Positions 1-7,860 are shown, counted from the first letter of the stretch. The stretch: DNA of 35,964 bases from F23-B02 sp963613665 (GCA_963613665.1 CAVEAL010000023.1:1-35964); one strand, 5' to 3'. Notes: a model not told the origin generated them from the letters alone. Translations and numbers: made by a program.

Positions 1-89
1 TTCCGGTGCTTATTTAGCATAAGCTGTTCTTACATTATCTAATTTTCAAGGTACAATTCGCGCCGCCGCTTTCAGCGGACAGCTTATTT
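1..89 (-). other. rRNA operon leader (5' part, runs off the left edge)
   Basis: This is the region transcribed on the minus strand from the two promoters at 90-225. Read on the minus strand it contains TTGAAAATTAGATAATG, resembling the spacer/leader sequences that precede rRNA genes in many Firmicutes. No mature rRNA lies inside the window, so the identity of the first gene (16S or a tRNA) is inferred. Confidence 0.6.
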
Positions 90-118
90 ACTATAGCACG
101 TTGGCTCGCATTTGTCAA
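90..118 (-). promoter_or_regulatory. rRNA-type promoter P2
   Basis: On the minus strand a perfect -35 TTGACA (113-118) and -10 TATAGT (90-95) are separated by exactly 17 bases. This is the proximal of two near-consensus promoters arranged in tandem, typical of Firmicute rRNA operons. Transcription would start near base 83 and leave the window. Confidence 0.85.
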
Positions 119-196
119 GAGGTTTTTTCAAACTTTTTTGAAGTTTTTCGTTTCGCTCTCGCATCGATGCGGCGCTCTCTCCCGAGGCGCTTGCTT

Positions 197-225
197 AGAA
201 TACCACCGCGTACACGGTTTGTCAA
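197..225 (-). promoter_or_regulatory. rRNA-type promoter P1
   Basis: On the minus strand a perfect -35 TTGACA (220-225) and -10 TATTCT (197-202) are separated by 17 bases. It lies about 107 bases upstream of the second promoter and points the same way. Such twin strong promoters indicate an rRNA operon just left of the window. Confidence 0.85.
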
Positions 226-276
226 CACTTTTTTCGACTAATTTCACAACTTTTTTTGAGTTTTTTCCGCAGCCAC

Positions 277-306
277 TAAATATTGTGCCTAATGCCGCGC
301 ATAATA
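277..306 (+). promoter_or_regulatory. possible sporulation-sigma (SigG/SigF-like) promoter for gerA
   Basis: TAAATA (277-282) and CATAATA (300-306) are 17 bases apart and resemble the forespore-sigma consensus (-35 TGAATA-like, -10 CATACTA-like). Germinant-receptor operons are forespore-expressed in Bacillus, so the match is sensible. The predicted transcription start falls almost on the ATG at 312, which would make the mRNA leaderless or the start codon wrong. Weak call. Confidence 0.3.
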
Positions 307-311
307 ACAAT

Positions 312-1832
312 ATGTCTGATTTTATTAATTTCCTGCGCCGCGGAAAAAGCGGCGGCGACGTGCACGGCCGGCGGGAGCCCCGCTATACGGGCAGACCCTG
401 TGCCGCGGCGATCAAGAGAATATTTGACGGCTGCTCGGACTTTCAGACGCGCGATATACGTCCGGGGCTGTGCGGCGAGAGGACGCTTTTTGTCTGCTGG
501 CTCGACGGCGTCGCCTCGGGCGGCGACATTTCCGAGCTTCTCATAAGGCCGCTGACCGGGCTTATGCGCGGCAGTCTCGCGCTTTCACCGCAGCGGCTGC
601 TCGATGGCGCGGTGTACGGTGCGCAGGCGCAGAAGCGGGTCTCTCTCGACGGCATTGTCGGCGATATTTGCCGCGGCTGCTGTGCGGTGCTGTTCGAGGA
701 GGAAGGCTGCGCCGTCTGCTTCGAGCTGCGCAGCGACCGGCTCCAGCGCGCGATAAGCGAACCGACGATGGAGAAGTCGCTCAAGGGCGGCAAGGACAGC
801 TTCACCGAGACCCTGCGCACCGACACGGCCCTCGTCCGGCGGCGCATCGCAGATCCCTCGCTGAAAATAACCTCGACCGTTATCGGCCGCAGGAGCCTGA
901 CGCAGGCGGCGATACTCTACGTTGACGGAGTTGCCGACCCTGCGGTGGTGTCGGAGCTCGGGCGGCGGATAGATAATATAGATGTAGACGGCGCACTCTC
1001 GACCGGCGTGATCGAGGAGTACATCACCGACAGGCCACGCTCGATGTTCCCGCAGCTTCTGCACACCGAGCGTCCCGACCGCTTCGCGCGGCAGCTTTTA
1101 AACGGGCGCGTGGGGCTCATCGTTGACGGAATACCGATCGCGTTTCTCGTGCCGGTGTCGTTTCCGGAGTTTCTGCGCGTGCCGCAGGAGGACAGCCAGA
1201 ACTACGTCGTGTCCTCCGCGCTGAGCGTCATTCGCTGGGCGGCGGTGCTGCTGGCGCTGGCGCTGCCGGGCTTTTACACGGCCATCGCCATGTACCATCA
1301 GGAGATGATACCAACGCAGCTTCTGCTGTCGGTCATCGCCTCGAAGCAGGACGTGCCGTTCTCGACGGCGCTGGAGCTGCTCGGGATGCTCGTCGCCTTC
1401 GAGCTCCTTCAGGAGGCCGGACTGCGGCTGCCAGATCCGATCGGCGACACGGTCAGCATCATCGGTGCGCTCATCGTCGGGCAGTCGACGGTCGAAGCAA
1501 AGGTCATATCGCCCATTGCGGTCATCGTCGTCGCAACCGCCGGCATCGCCGGCTACGCGCAGCCGAGTCAGGATCTGGGCGCGGCGCTGCGGATATGCCG
1601 CTTTGCGCTGGTGCTCGCGGCGATCGCGGCGGGGCTGTACGGCGTGGTGATATCGCTGTGCTTTGTCGTGTGGTATCTGTGCACCATCGACTCCTTCGGC
1701 CGCAACTACACCGCGCCCTGGTCGGGCGGACGGCGGCGCAATCTTCTGCGCACCTTCCTGCGGCGGCCGCTGCCGGACGAGAAAATGCGCGAGCCGGAGC
1801 TCAACACTCCCGACAGGAGGAAGCAGGCATGA
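312..1832 (+). CDS. GerA-family spore germination protein (germinant receptor A subunit)
   Basis: A protein of 506 residues, the usual length for the GerA (GerAA/GerBA/SpoVAF-like) family. The soluble N-terminal half contains family-typical stretches such as LFVCWLDGVA and ILYVDGVAD. The C-terminal half has several hydrophobic segments (roughly residues 300-330 and 370-465) including the conserved IGDTVSIIGALIVGQ block. In spores, A subunits assemble with GerB permease and GerC lipoprotein in the inner membrane to sense germinants. The ATG at 312 is preferred because the longer reading from 138 would translate the divergent rRNA promoter region. No clear Shine-Dalgarno precedes 312, and GTG at 360 is an alternative. 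The stop overlaps the gerC start (ATGA), indicating translational coupling. Confidence 0.9.
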   Translation: MSDFINFLRRGKSGGDVHGRREPRYTGRPCAAAIKRIFDGCSDFQTRDIRPGLCGERTLFVCWLDGVASGGDISELLIRPLTGLMRGSLALSPQRLLDGAVYGAQAQKRVSLDGIVGDICRGCCAVLFEEEGCAVCFELRSDRLQRAISEPTMEKSLKGGKDSFTETLRTDTALVRRRIADPSLKITSTVIGRRSLTQAAILYVDGVADPAVVSELGRRIDNIDVDGALSTGVIEEYITDRPRSMFPQLLHTERPDRFARQLLNGRVGLIVDGIPIAFLVPVSFPEFLRVPQEDSQNYVVSSALSVIRWAAVLLALALPGFYTAIAMYHQEMIPTQLLLSVIASKQDVPFSTALELLGMLVAFELLQEAGLRLPDPIGDTVSIIGALIVGQSTVEAKVISPIAVIVVATAGIAGYAQPSQDLGAALRICRFALVLAAIAAGLYGVVISLCFVVWYLCTIDSFGRNYTAPWSGGRRRNLLRTFLRRPLPDEKMREPELNTPDRRKQA

Positions 1833-2938
1833 GAAAGCTTATTTCCGCAGCGCTCGCTCTGAGCGTTCTGCTCGCGGCATCGGGCTGCTCGGGCGGCAGC
1901 ATCTACTCAAACTACCGTGACATTGCCGAGCTCCTGGTCATCCAGACCCTCGGCTTCGACCTTGCGGCCGACGGCGGCGTGCGCCTTTCCGCCTCGGCGG
2001 AGGGCAGCTCGGGCGAGGACGGCAAAAAGCCCGTGCGCCTGAGCGCGGGCGCGGCCTCAGTCACCGAGGCGCAGGAGGAGCTGCGGCATTACAGCGGCGG
2101 GCTGCGGCTGTTTTTCGGCCACACCGCATATATCGTGCTCGGCGAAAGCGTTCTGAGCGGCAGCCCCGCGCAGTTTTTCGACTGCATCGAGCGCGACGCG
2201 GACCTTCGGCTGTGCATACCCGTGTTTGCGGCCTCCTCCGGCAGCGCCGCGGAGCTCGTAACCGGCACCGGCAATGACGGGTACGACGCAACAAAGCTCA
2301 TGCACGCAGTCACGGAGAACCTCCGTCTGCGCGGCGATGCACACATTTTCACCGCCGCCGAGATCGTTTCGGCGCTCGACACGAACGGCACGGCGCTCAT
2401 CTGTGCGGTGAAGGCCGTTCCGGACGGCGGCGAGACTGCCATCGTGCCCGACGGCTATACTATTATATATAATAACCGCGCGGCAGGTCATATACCCATG
2501 GAGCTTGCACGCGGCGTGAGCATTATACTCAACGAGGTCGGCACGCTGCCGGTCGCGGTCGGCGATGCGACGCTTCAGATCGACAGCTCCGCCTGTGAGA
2601 TCACGCCCGTGTTCGACGGCGGCGGGCTCGAAGGCATCCGCTTTGATATCAACGTCGGCGCGTCACTCGCAGAGGTGCGCGGCGATCCTGAGCCCGAGAC
2701 GCTCACGCGGCAGTTTGAGTACGCGGTGCGCGGCTGGGTCGAGGCCGTGCTCGACATTCAGACCGGCTGCGGCTGCGATTTTCTGAACCTCGGCAGTACG
2801 CTCGAGCGCCTGCACCCCCTGCGGCTGCGCGGCGCGGGCGAAAATTTTGCGCTCATCGCCCCCGGCCTGAGCTATACCGTCAACGTCACCGCCGCAATCG
2901 ACCGCAGCTTCCACCTCGATTTTTCGCAGGCGAGTTGA
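1829..2938 (+). CDS. Ger(x)C-family spore germination lipoprotein
   Basis: A protein of 369 residues with an N-terminal lipoprotein signal: basic MRKLIS, a hydrophobic run, and the lipobox LAASGC with the lipidated Cys at residue 20. The next part (NYRDIAELLVIQTLGFDL) matches the start of mature GerAC-type proteins, and a large extracytoplasmic domain follows. GerC subunits are anchored on the outer face of the spore inner membrane in the germinant receptor. AGGAGG at 1815-1820 lies 8 bases before the ATG, and the start overlaps the gerA stop by four bases. The TGA stop lies in TTGAGGCGC, the edge of an intergenic repeat that begins here. Confidence 0.88.
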   Translation: MRKLISAALALSVLLAASGCSGGSIYSNYRDIAELLVIQTLGFDLAADGGVRLSASAEGSSGEDGKKPVRLSAGAASVTEAQEELRHYSGGLRLFFGHTAYIVLGESVLSGSPAQFFDCIERDADLRLCIPVFAASSGSAAELVTGTGNDGYDATKLMHAVTENLRLRGDAHIFTAAEIVSALDTNGTALICAVKAVPDGGETAIVPDGYTIIYNNRAAGHIPMELARGVSIILNEVGTLPVAVGDATLQIDSSACEITPVFDGGGLEGIRFDINVGASLAEVRGDPEPETLTRQFEYAVRGWVEAVLDIQTGCGCDFLNLGSTLERLHPLRLRGAGENFALIAPGLSYTVNVTAAIDRSFHLDFSQAS

Positions 2939-3189
2939 GGCGCCTATGTATACGTTTTTTCGGGCGTCCGGCCGCCAATGTAACGGCTTGCGCCGTGATT
3001 TAATTACACCTCTTTCGTCGGCTGTCTCCGACACCTTCCCCTAAAGGGGAAGGCAAGGGGTGAAGGCGGAAATTTGCACTAAATCGGCACAATCTCACGG
3101 GACGCGAAAGGCCGCAGTTTCCACCGCTGCTTCGATACCGGACACCTGCAATATGCGTATAGATGCAGACTGAATGCGCCTCTAAAAAA
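2936..3189. repeat. Composite intergenic repeat (end module + hairpin module + end module)
   Basis: The left edge TTGAGGCGCC overlaps the gerC stop; a shortened left arm continues TATACGTTTTTTCGGG. The middle (about 3000-3110) carries a second module with CTTCCCCTAAAGGGGAAG and GCACTAAATCGGCACAATC. The right arm reads GATACCGGACACCTGCAA, GCGTATAG, and ends GCGCCTCTAAAAAA. The gap 2939-3289 contains this element and the next half unit, and no gene. Confidence 0.75.
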
Positions 3190-3276
3190 GCGCGAAACGT
3201 AGTTGTTTATTCCGGTGTTTTCGGTCGGGCACCTGCAATCACTGTATAGGTGCAGACCGAATGCGCCACCAAAAAA
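3190..3276. repeat. Half-unit intergenic repeat before gerB
   Basis: An 87-bp tandem half unit starting GCGCGAAACG and ending GCGCCACCAAAAAA. Its A-tract runs directly into the ribosome-binding site of gerB (AAGGAGGGA). Confidence 0.75.
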
Positions 3277-3289
3277 GGAGGGAGAGGGA

Positions 3290-4405
3290 TTGAACGAATT
3301 TGACAGGAGGCAGCTGAAGGCGATGTGCTTTGCCGCATCGCTCGCGCCGGTGACGCGGCTGCTGCCGAAGGCGACGGCTCAGACCGCAGGACGCGCGAGC
3401 TGGCTTGCGCCGCTGTGTGCGCTGCCGCTGCTGCTTTTATTCCTGCTCATCCTGTCGGCGCTGATGAAAATGCGCCGCGAGGGCGAGGGACTGGCCGAGG
3501 TGCTGCTGCGCCGAGCCGGACGCGCTCCCGCCGCCGCAGGGCTCTGCCTGATCGCGGCGTTTCAGCTCTTTTCCGCAGGCTTTATCCTGCGCACGGGCGC
3601 TCACCGGCTCATATCGACGATTTATCCCGCCGCGGGGCCGTGGTTTTTCATGGCCGCGATGCTGCTGATGGGAACACTCTCAGCTCTCGGACCGGTCAAG
3701 GCACTGCCCCGCGCATCGCGCGTGTTCGCGCCGGTGCTGCTGGCGGTGATGCTGCTCGCGCTCGGTCTGTCGCTCGACTCGCTGGACGTGCGAAACCTCC
3801 TGCCGCTGACCGGCACGAGCATCGGTGAACTGATGCTTGCAGGTCTCGCGGTTGTCGAGATCTACGGCGGGGTGCTCTACTGCGCGGCGTTTTTAGAATA
3901 CCGCGCCCCGCTCGAGGGACGGCGCTTTGCCTCGCACTCGGGCTGGCTCGCGCGGATTTGCCTGCTGCTGTGCGCCTTCTGCGCAGTCATCATCGGCTGC
4001 TACGGTGCGCCGCTCGTCGCGCGCTTTTCGCACCCGTTTTTCTCCACCGTGCGCGACGTGACGCTCATGAAGACCGTCGAACGCCTCGACGCGCTCGTCG
4101 CGGCGCTGTGGGTGCTGTCCGACTTCGTAATTTTTTCGCTGCTGCTGTGCTGCGCGTCGCACATTCTGCGCCTCGTTCTGGGCTTCGGCGTCGGAAAAAG
4201 CCCGGTGCGCATGCTCGATATGTCAAACGGCCGTGTGCTCATTCCCGTCTGCTCGGCGCTGTGCGCACTCGCCGCTGCGCTCATCCCGTCAAACGAGACC
4301 GTTCTGCGCAATATCTCGCAGCTCGTCGTCCCTGCCGCAAGCCTTGCGATACTGTTTGCCATTCTCCCCGCGCTGCTGCTCATCTCAAAGCTCCGGCGCG
4401 TGTGA
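3290..4405 (+). CDS. GerB-family spore germination permease (germinant receptor B subunit)
   Basis: A protein of 371 residues, mostly hydrophobic with about ten membrane segments, fitting the GerAB/GerBB family (amino acid-polyamine-organocation superfamily). The N-terminal RRQLKAMCFAASLAPVTRLLP and the later LMLAGLAVVEIYGGVLY blocks fit the family pattern. The TTG at 3290 is chosen as start because AAGGAGGGA sits 7-15 bases upstream; the ATG at 3203 would translate a repeat element. B subunits probably hold the germinant-binding site in the spore inner membrane. It is separated from gerA-gerC by a 350-base gap of repeats, so the operon is interrupted but the order gerA-gerC-gerB remains on one strand. 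Confidence 0.88.
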   Translation: MNEFDRRQLKAMCFAASLAPVTRLLPKATAQTAGRASWLAPLCALPLLLLFLLILSALMKMRREGEGLAEVLLRRAGRAPAAAGLCLIAAFQLFSAGFILRTGAHRLISTIYPAAGPWFFMAAMLLMGTLSALGPVKALPRASRVFAPVLLAVMLLALGLSLDSLDVRNLLPLTGTSIGELMLAGLAVVEIYGGVLYCAAFLEYRAPLEGRRFASHSGWLARICLLLCAFCAVIIGCYGAPLVARFSHPFFSTVRDVTLMKTVERLDALVAALWVLSDFVIFSLLLCCASHILRLVLGFGVGKSPVRMLDMSNGRVLIPVCSALCALAAALIPSNETVLRNISQLVVPAASLAILFAILPALLLISKLRRV

Positions 4406-4406
4406 C

Positions 4407-4435
4407 TGCACTGATATAGTGCAAATATTTTTGGC
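4407..4435 (+). terminator. Short inverted repeat after gerB (weak terminator or operator)
   Basis: TGCACT-GATAT-AGTGCA (4407-4423) is a 6-bp-arm dyad followed by AAATATTTTT, two bases after the gerB stop. A related imperfect copy (TGTGCT-ATATT-AGTGCA, 4450-4466) follows. Both resemble the core of the second repeat module found elsewhere, so a repeat remnant, a weak terminator or an operator for the XRE protein are all possible. Confidence 0.35.
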
Positions 4436-4545
4436 TCTCCTTTCAATCTTGTGCTATATTAGTGCAAAGCTCCGACGCTTTTCGTGTACAATCGACATAA
4501 CGAAACGGCGAAAATCCGTACCTGAACGGAACAGGAGGAAAGATC

Positions 4546-4770
4546 ATGGATAAGGCTTATTCAAGCAGGATCGGAGCGCATTTATCGTGGCTGCGCAGGG
4601 AGAAGCGCCTCACGCAGGAGCAGCTTGCTGCGCGCATGCAGCTTCTCGGCTGCGATATCACACGCTCGGCCATAGCGAAGGTCGAGGTCGGTCAGCGGAT
4701 GCTCTGCCCCGACGAGATCAAGGCGCTGCGCAAGGCCCTCGCCGTCTCCTACGACGACATTCTTTTATAA
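4546..4770 (+). CDS. Small XRE-family helix-turn-helix protein
   Basis: A 74-residue protein that is essentially one HTH domain of the Cro/C1 type: IGAHLSWLRREKRLTQEQLAARM forms the first helices, SAIAKVEVGQR the recognition region, and CPDEIKALRKALAVSYDDILL the closing helices ending in the usual DDIL motif. AGGAGG lies 8 bases before the ATG. It lies alone between gerB (140 bases upstream) and a convergent ABC exporter. It is probably a DNA-binding regulator; its targets cannot be read from the sequence, although the dyads at 4407-4466 just upstream are candidate autoregulatory sites. Confidence 0.85.
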   Translation: MDKAYSSRIGAHLSWLRREKRLTQEQLAARMQLLGCDITRSAIAKVEVGQRMLCPDEIKALRKALAVSYDDILL

Positions 4771-4804
4771 TCATTAGGAAGCATTCCTCCCGTCAGCTTA
4801 AACA

Positions 4805-4839
4805 AACGGACGCAGCTACATACCGTAACTGCGTCCGTT
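4805..4839. terminator. Hairpin between convergent genes
   Basis: AACGGACGCAG (4805-4815) pairs with CTGCGTCCGTT (4829-4839) across a 13-base loop. It sits in the 80-base gap between the convergent XRE and ABC-exporter genes, where a bidirectional terminator is expected. No long T-tract follows, so strength is uncertain. Confidence 0.6.
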
Positions 4840-4850
4840 ATTCATTAAGC

Positions 4851-6575
4851 TTAAATATCTGCGTCCGAAAGGCGCGCATATATGCCGCCCTTTGCGAGGA
4901 GCTCGTCATGGGTGCCCTGCTCGGCGACGCGGCCGTGCTCGATGACGGCGATCCGGTCGGCGCTGCGGATGGTGGACAGGCGGTGGGCGATGACGATGCT
5001 CGTGCGGCCGACGCAGAGCCTGTCAAGCGAGGCCTGTATCCTGCGCTCGGTGACGGTGTCAAGTGCGCTGGTGGCCTCGTCAAGGATGAGCACCGGCGGG
5101 TTTTTCAGAAACACTCGCGCTATGGAAATGCGCTGCTTCTGTCCGCCGGAGAGCATAACGCCGCGCTCGCCGATGTAGCTGTCGTAGCCGTCGGGCATCT
5201 GCATGATCTCGTCGTGAAGCTCGGCAAGGCGCGCGGCCTGCTCGATCTCCTCATCCGCTGCGTCCGGGCGGCCGTAGCGGATATTATCGCGCACGGTGCC
5301 GGCGAACATGTAAACGTCCTGCTGGATGATGCCGATATTGCGCCGCAGCGAGGCCTGTGTGACGCTGCGCACGTCGGTGCCGTCAACGGTGACGCGTCCG
5401 TCGGAGACGTCGTAAAAGCGCATGATCAGCTGGCTCACGGTGGTCTTGCCGCCGCCGGAGGGGCCGATCAGCGCGAGGGTACTGCCCGCATCGGCGCGCA
5501 GCGACACGTCGTGCAGCACCTCAACGCTGTCGTAGGTGAAGCTCACATGCTCAAGCGCGATATCGCCGTGCACCTGGCCGATGTCCCCGGCGTCCGGCGC
5601 GTCCTTTATTTCGGGCTCGGTGCGCATGATCTCAAGAAAGCGCTCGAAGCCCGCCGTGCCCTGCATATATATCTCGGCAAACTGCGCGAGCTTGCGCACG
5701 GGATTTATGAAGGTCGAAACGTACAGCGTGAAGGTGATGAGGTCTATATAGTTGAAGCTGCCCTGCATGATCATCAGGCCGCCGACCGCGATCACCGCGA
5801 CGGGCATGATGCCGGTCGTGAATTCCATACCGCTCATGAAGGCGCCCATGGTCCTGTAATACTCCTTTTTCGCGCCGCGGTAGAGGTCGTTTGCCTCGTC
5901 GAATTTCTCCTTTTCGAGCTCCTCGTTGGCAAAGGCCTTGGCCGTTCGCACGCCCGAGACGCCGTTTTCGAGCGCCGAGTATATTACGCCCATCTTGCGC
6001 TTTACCTCCATGTTCGCGGCCTTCATCCGCACGCGGCACTTGAGCGTGAACCACAGGCACAGCGGCAGCAGCACCGCCAGCACGAGCGTGAGCTGCCAGT
6101 TGATCGTGAACATGATCACCATCGCGCCGGCAATCGTCAGGGCGCAGATTATTATATTTTCCGGTCCGTGGTGGGCAAGCTCGGTTATCTCGAACAGGTC
6201 GCCGGTGAGCCTGCTCATGAGCGTGCCGGTGCGGTTGCGGTCATAGAAGCCGAAGGACAGCTCCTGCATGTGGGTGTACAGATCCTCGCGCATGCGCGAC
6301 TCGATGTTGACGCCCATGCGGTGGCCGAGCACCGTAATGACGTAGTACAGCGCCGCCTTGAGCACATACGCCAGCGCAAGTATCGCCATGACGACGAAAA
6401 ATGTCCTGTACATGCTCTGCGGCAGGTAGGTCTGCATGCTGCTCTTCGACACATACGGGAACGCAAGGTCGATCGCCGCGACCAGCACCGCGCACACCGT
6501 GTCGATGATGAACAGCTTCTTTTCACTCATGACGTAGGCCATAAATATCTGAAACGGTTTTTTATTTGCGAACAT
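4851..6575 (-). CDS. ABC exporter, fused membrane and ATPase domains
   Basis: A half-transporter of 574 residues. The N-terminal type-1 exporter membrane domain (residues 1-310) has about six hydrophobic segments. The nucleotide-binding domain contains Walker A GPSGGGKTT (near residue 370), signature LSGGQKQR (near 475), Walker B VLILDEATSALD (near 498) and H-loop IAHRLSTIRSADR. All catalytic elements look intact, so it should work as a homodimer or with a partner elsewhere. Members export lipids, peptides or drugs; the substrate cannot be told from sequence. AAAGGAGAAACG precedes the ATG, and a repeat terminus (GCGCCGCTAAAAAA) directly abuts this ribosome-binding site. It is separated from rnhA by 262 bases of repeats. 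Confidence 0.92.
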   Translation of the reverse strand: MFANKKPFQIFMAYVMSEKKLFIIDTVCAVLVAAIDLAFPYVSKSSMQTYLPQSMYRTFFVVMAILALAYVLKAALYYVITVLGHRMGVNIESRMREDLYTHMQELSFGFYDRNRTGTLMSRLTGDLFEITELAHHGPENIIICALTIAGAMVIMFTINWQLTLVLAVLLPLCLWFTLKCRVRMKAANMEVKRKMGVIYSALENGVSGVRTAKAFANEELEKEKFDEANDLYRGAKKEYYRTMGAFMSGMEFTTGIMPVAVIAVGGLMIMQGSFNYIDLITFTLYVSTFINPVRKLAQFAEIYMQGTAGFERFLEIMRTEPEIKDAPDAGDIGQVHGDIALEHVSFTYDSVEVLHDVSLRADAGSTLALIGPSGGGKTTVSQLIMRFYDVSDGRVTVDGTDVRSVTQASLRRNIGIIQQDVYMFAGTVRDNIRYGRPDAADEEIEQAARLAELHDEIMQMPDGYDSYIGERGVMLSGGQKQRISIARVFLKNPPVLILDEATSALDTVTERRIQASLDRLCVGRTSIVIAHRLSTIRSADRIAVIEHGRVAEQGTHDELLAKGGIYARLSDADI

Positions 6576-6585
6576 TCGTTTCTCC

Positions 6586-6638
6586 TTTTTTTAGCGGCGC
6601 ATTCAGTCTGCACCTATACGGTTATTGCGTGTATGCAG
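6586..6638. repeat. Truncated repeat end upstream of the ABC exporter
   Basis: Starts TTTTTTAGCGGCGCATTCAG and continues CACCTATACGGTTATTGCG, then breaks off where a second copy begins. The A-tract side, read on the minus strand, runs into the exporter's ribosome-binding site. Confidence 0.75.
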
Positions 6639-6856
6639 TTTTTCGGAGGCGCATTCAGGCTGTACTTATACGCTTATTGCGTCAGCCCGGTATCTAAACA
6701 TTGGAGAAAACTACGGCGTTTCGCCTCCCGCGGGTGCGGTGCAATGTTTGCAGGGAACTTACCTTGCCTGCTCCGCTTCCCAGGGTTTCCACCGCATTTT
6801 CCGGTCGGGCACCGCAAAAACCGTATCCGCAGGTGTGTCAGTGCGCCTCCAAAAGA
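6639..6856. repeat. Full-length composite intergenic repeat (about 218 bp)
   Basis: Left end TTTTTCGGAGGCGCATTCAG, then TTATACGCTTATTGCG and GGCGTTTCGC. The right half has CCGGTCGGGCACCGC and AAAACCGTATCC and ends GCGCCTCCAAAAG. The right terminus overlaps the end of rnhA and supplies its last codons and stop. Confidence 0.78.
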
Positions 6857-7284
6857 CTGCGAGCGGCAACGGCGAGCTCATCACAGCGGTTGTTGAACTC
6901 ATTGTCGGCATGACCCTTGACCCAGTGGCAGCGGACCTCGTGCTTTTCGCACAGCTCCAGCAGCTCTGCCCAGAGGTCGGGATTGAGCGCCGGCTTTTTG
7001 TCGGCCTTTTTCCAGCCGTTGCGCCGCCACGACACCGCCCAGCCCTTGCTGAGCGCGTCGATGACGTACTTCGAGTCCGAGTACAGCTCAACGATGCAGG
7101 GCTCACGGAGCGCACGCAGCGCAGAGATCACGCCGGTGAGCTCCATGCGGTTGTTCGTCGTCTGCTTCTCGCCGCCCGAGAGCTCTTTTTTTGCACCGTT
7201 ATAGCACAAAATCGCGCCCCAGCCGCCCGGTCCCGGGTTGCCGGAGCACGCTCCGTCTGTGTATATAGTAACAGTTTTCATCAT
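6838..7284 (-). CDS. rnhA: Ribonuclease HI
   Basis: A protein of 148 residues, close to the standard 150-155 of bacterial RNase HI, which cuts the RNA strand of RNA-DNA hybrids (Okazaki primers, R-loops). Motifs include YTDGACSGNPGPGGWG with catalytic Asp10, NNRMELTG with Glu48, YSDSKYVIDAL with Asp70, WVKGHADNEFNNRCDELA with catalytic His125 and Asp135. The start overlaps the stop of the upstream SHOCT-like gene (ATGA), so the two are co-transcribed. The last residues S-L-L-E-A-H and the TGA are encoded by the terminus of an intergenic repeat. Confidence 0.95.
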   Translation of the reverse strand: MMKTVTIYTDGACSGNPGPGGWGAILCYNGAKKELSGGEKQTTNNRMELTGVISALRALREPCIVELYSDSKYVIDALSKGWAVSWRRNGWKKADKKPALNPDLWAELLELCEKHEVRCHWVKGHADNEFNNRCDELAVAARSLLEAH

Positions 7285-7769
7285 TTCAGTCCAAACTTTC
7301 GCATGAGTATATTATACTCGTCCTTTTCGATAATGCCGTTGCTCAGCATCTGCCTGAGCTGAAACGCGCGTTTTTCCTCATCCGTGCCGCGGCAGCCGGG
7401 CTCGACATGCTCGTGGTCGTCGTCGCAGCGGCTGAGATCGTCGCGCATTTTTTCGGTCAGGCGCTTGCTCAGGCTCTCTCCCTCCGCGCGCTTTCCGACA
7501 AATTTCGACATGTCAAAGTGCTGCGGCTTGAACTCGCGCTGCGGCACGGCTCCGTTATCATCCTGCGCGGCCTTCTTTTTTTCCTCGTCCTGCTGCTTTT
7601 TTATAGCAAACGCCGCCAGCGCTGTCGCGCCGAGCATCAGAATGACGAAGAATGCGCTGCCGCCGTCGATGCCGATGGCATTAAAGAACACAATGAGTAT
7701 TACGATGCCGAAGATAACAAGCCTTGCGATCCCGCCCTCGGGCTTCTGATCTCTTCTGTTGTCGTTCAT
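7281..7769 (-). CDS. Small membrane protein with SHOCT-like C-terminus
   Basis: A protein of 162 residues of unknown function. A hydrophobic region at residues 15-58 (LVIFGIVILIVFF and FFVILMLGATALAAFAI) probably makes two membrane segments. A charged, low-complexity cytoplasmic part follows. The C-terminal 27 residues (QLRQMLSNGIIEKDEYNILM) resemble the short SHOCT oligomerisation motif (L-x-x-L-x-x-x-G-I-I-x-x-x-E-Y). It is translationally coupled to rnhA. The minus-strand leader AGAAAGGCG acts as ribosome-binding site, and a repeat relic abuts it. The reading is clearly coding because of the overlap with rnhA, but no function can be assigned. Confidence 0.75.
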   Translation of the reverse strand: MNDNRRDQKPEGGIARLVIFGIVILIVFFNAIGIDGGSAFFVILMLGATALAAFAIKKQQDEEKKKAAQDDNGAVPQREFKPQHFDMSKFVGKRAEGESLSKRLTEKMRDDLSRCDDDHEHVEPGCRGTDEEKRAFQLRQMLSNGIIEKDEYNILMRKFGLK

Positions 7770-7779
7770 TTTTTATTTC

Positions 7780-7860
7780 GCCTTTCTGCTGTACCTATAC
7801 AGCTATTGCGGTGTCCCGACCGGTAGGTGCCGACGGAACCGTGAAACTGCCGCACTACGA
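7780..7860. repeat. Partial intergenic repeat upstream of the SHOCT-like gene
   Basis: Contains CTGTACCTATACAGC, TATTGCGGTGTCCCGACCGG and GGAACCGTGAAAC, matching the outer-arm and GC-rich halves of the repeat family. The bases that follow (to 7958) hold CTCCCTTGCGTAAAGGGAG and TGATGAGGTG, remnants of the second module. Confidence 0.6.

Noticed and set aside
138..311. N-terminal extension of the GerA protein from an ATG at 138
   Set aside because: It would translate across both minus-strand rRNA promoters and has no GerA-like sequence.
3203..3289. Extension of GerB from an ATG at 3203
   Set aside because: The extra 29 residues are translated repeat; the TTG at 3290 has an excellent ribosome-binding site.
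4587..6896. Very long open frame on the plus strand opposite the ABC exporter; similar frames opposite gyrA (8781-10316), gyrB (11314-12804) and the MMPL gene (33766-35646)
   Set aside because: These are antisense shadows of GC-rich genes, with His/Arg/Ala-rich low-complexity translations and no family resemblance.
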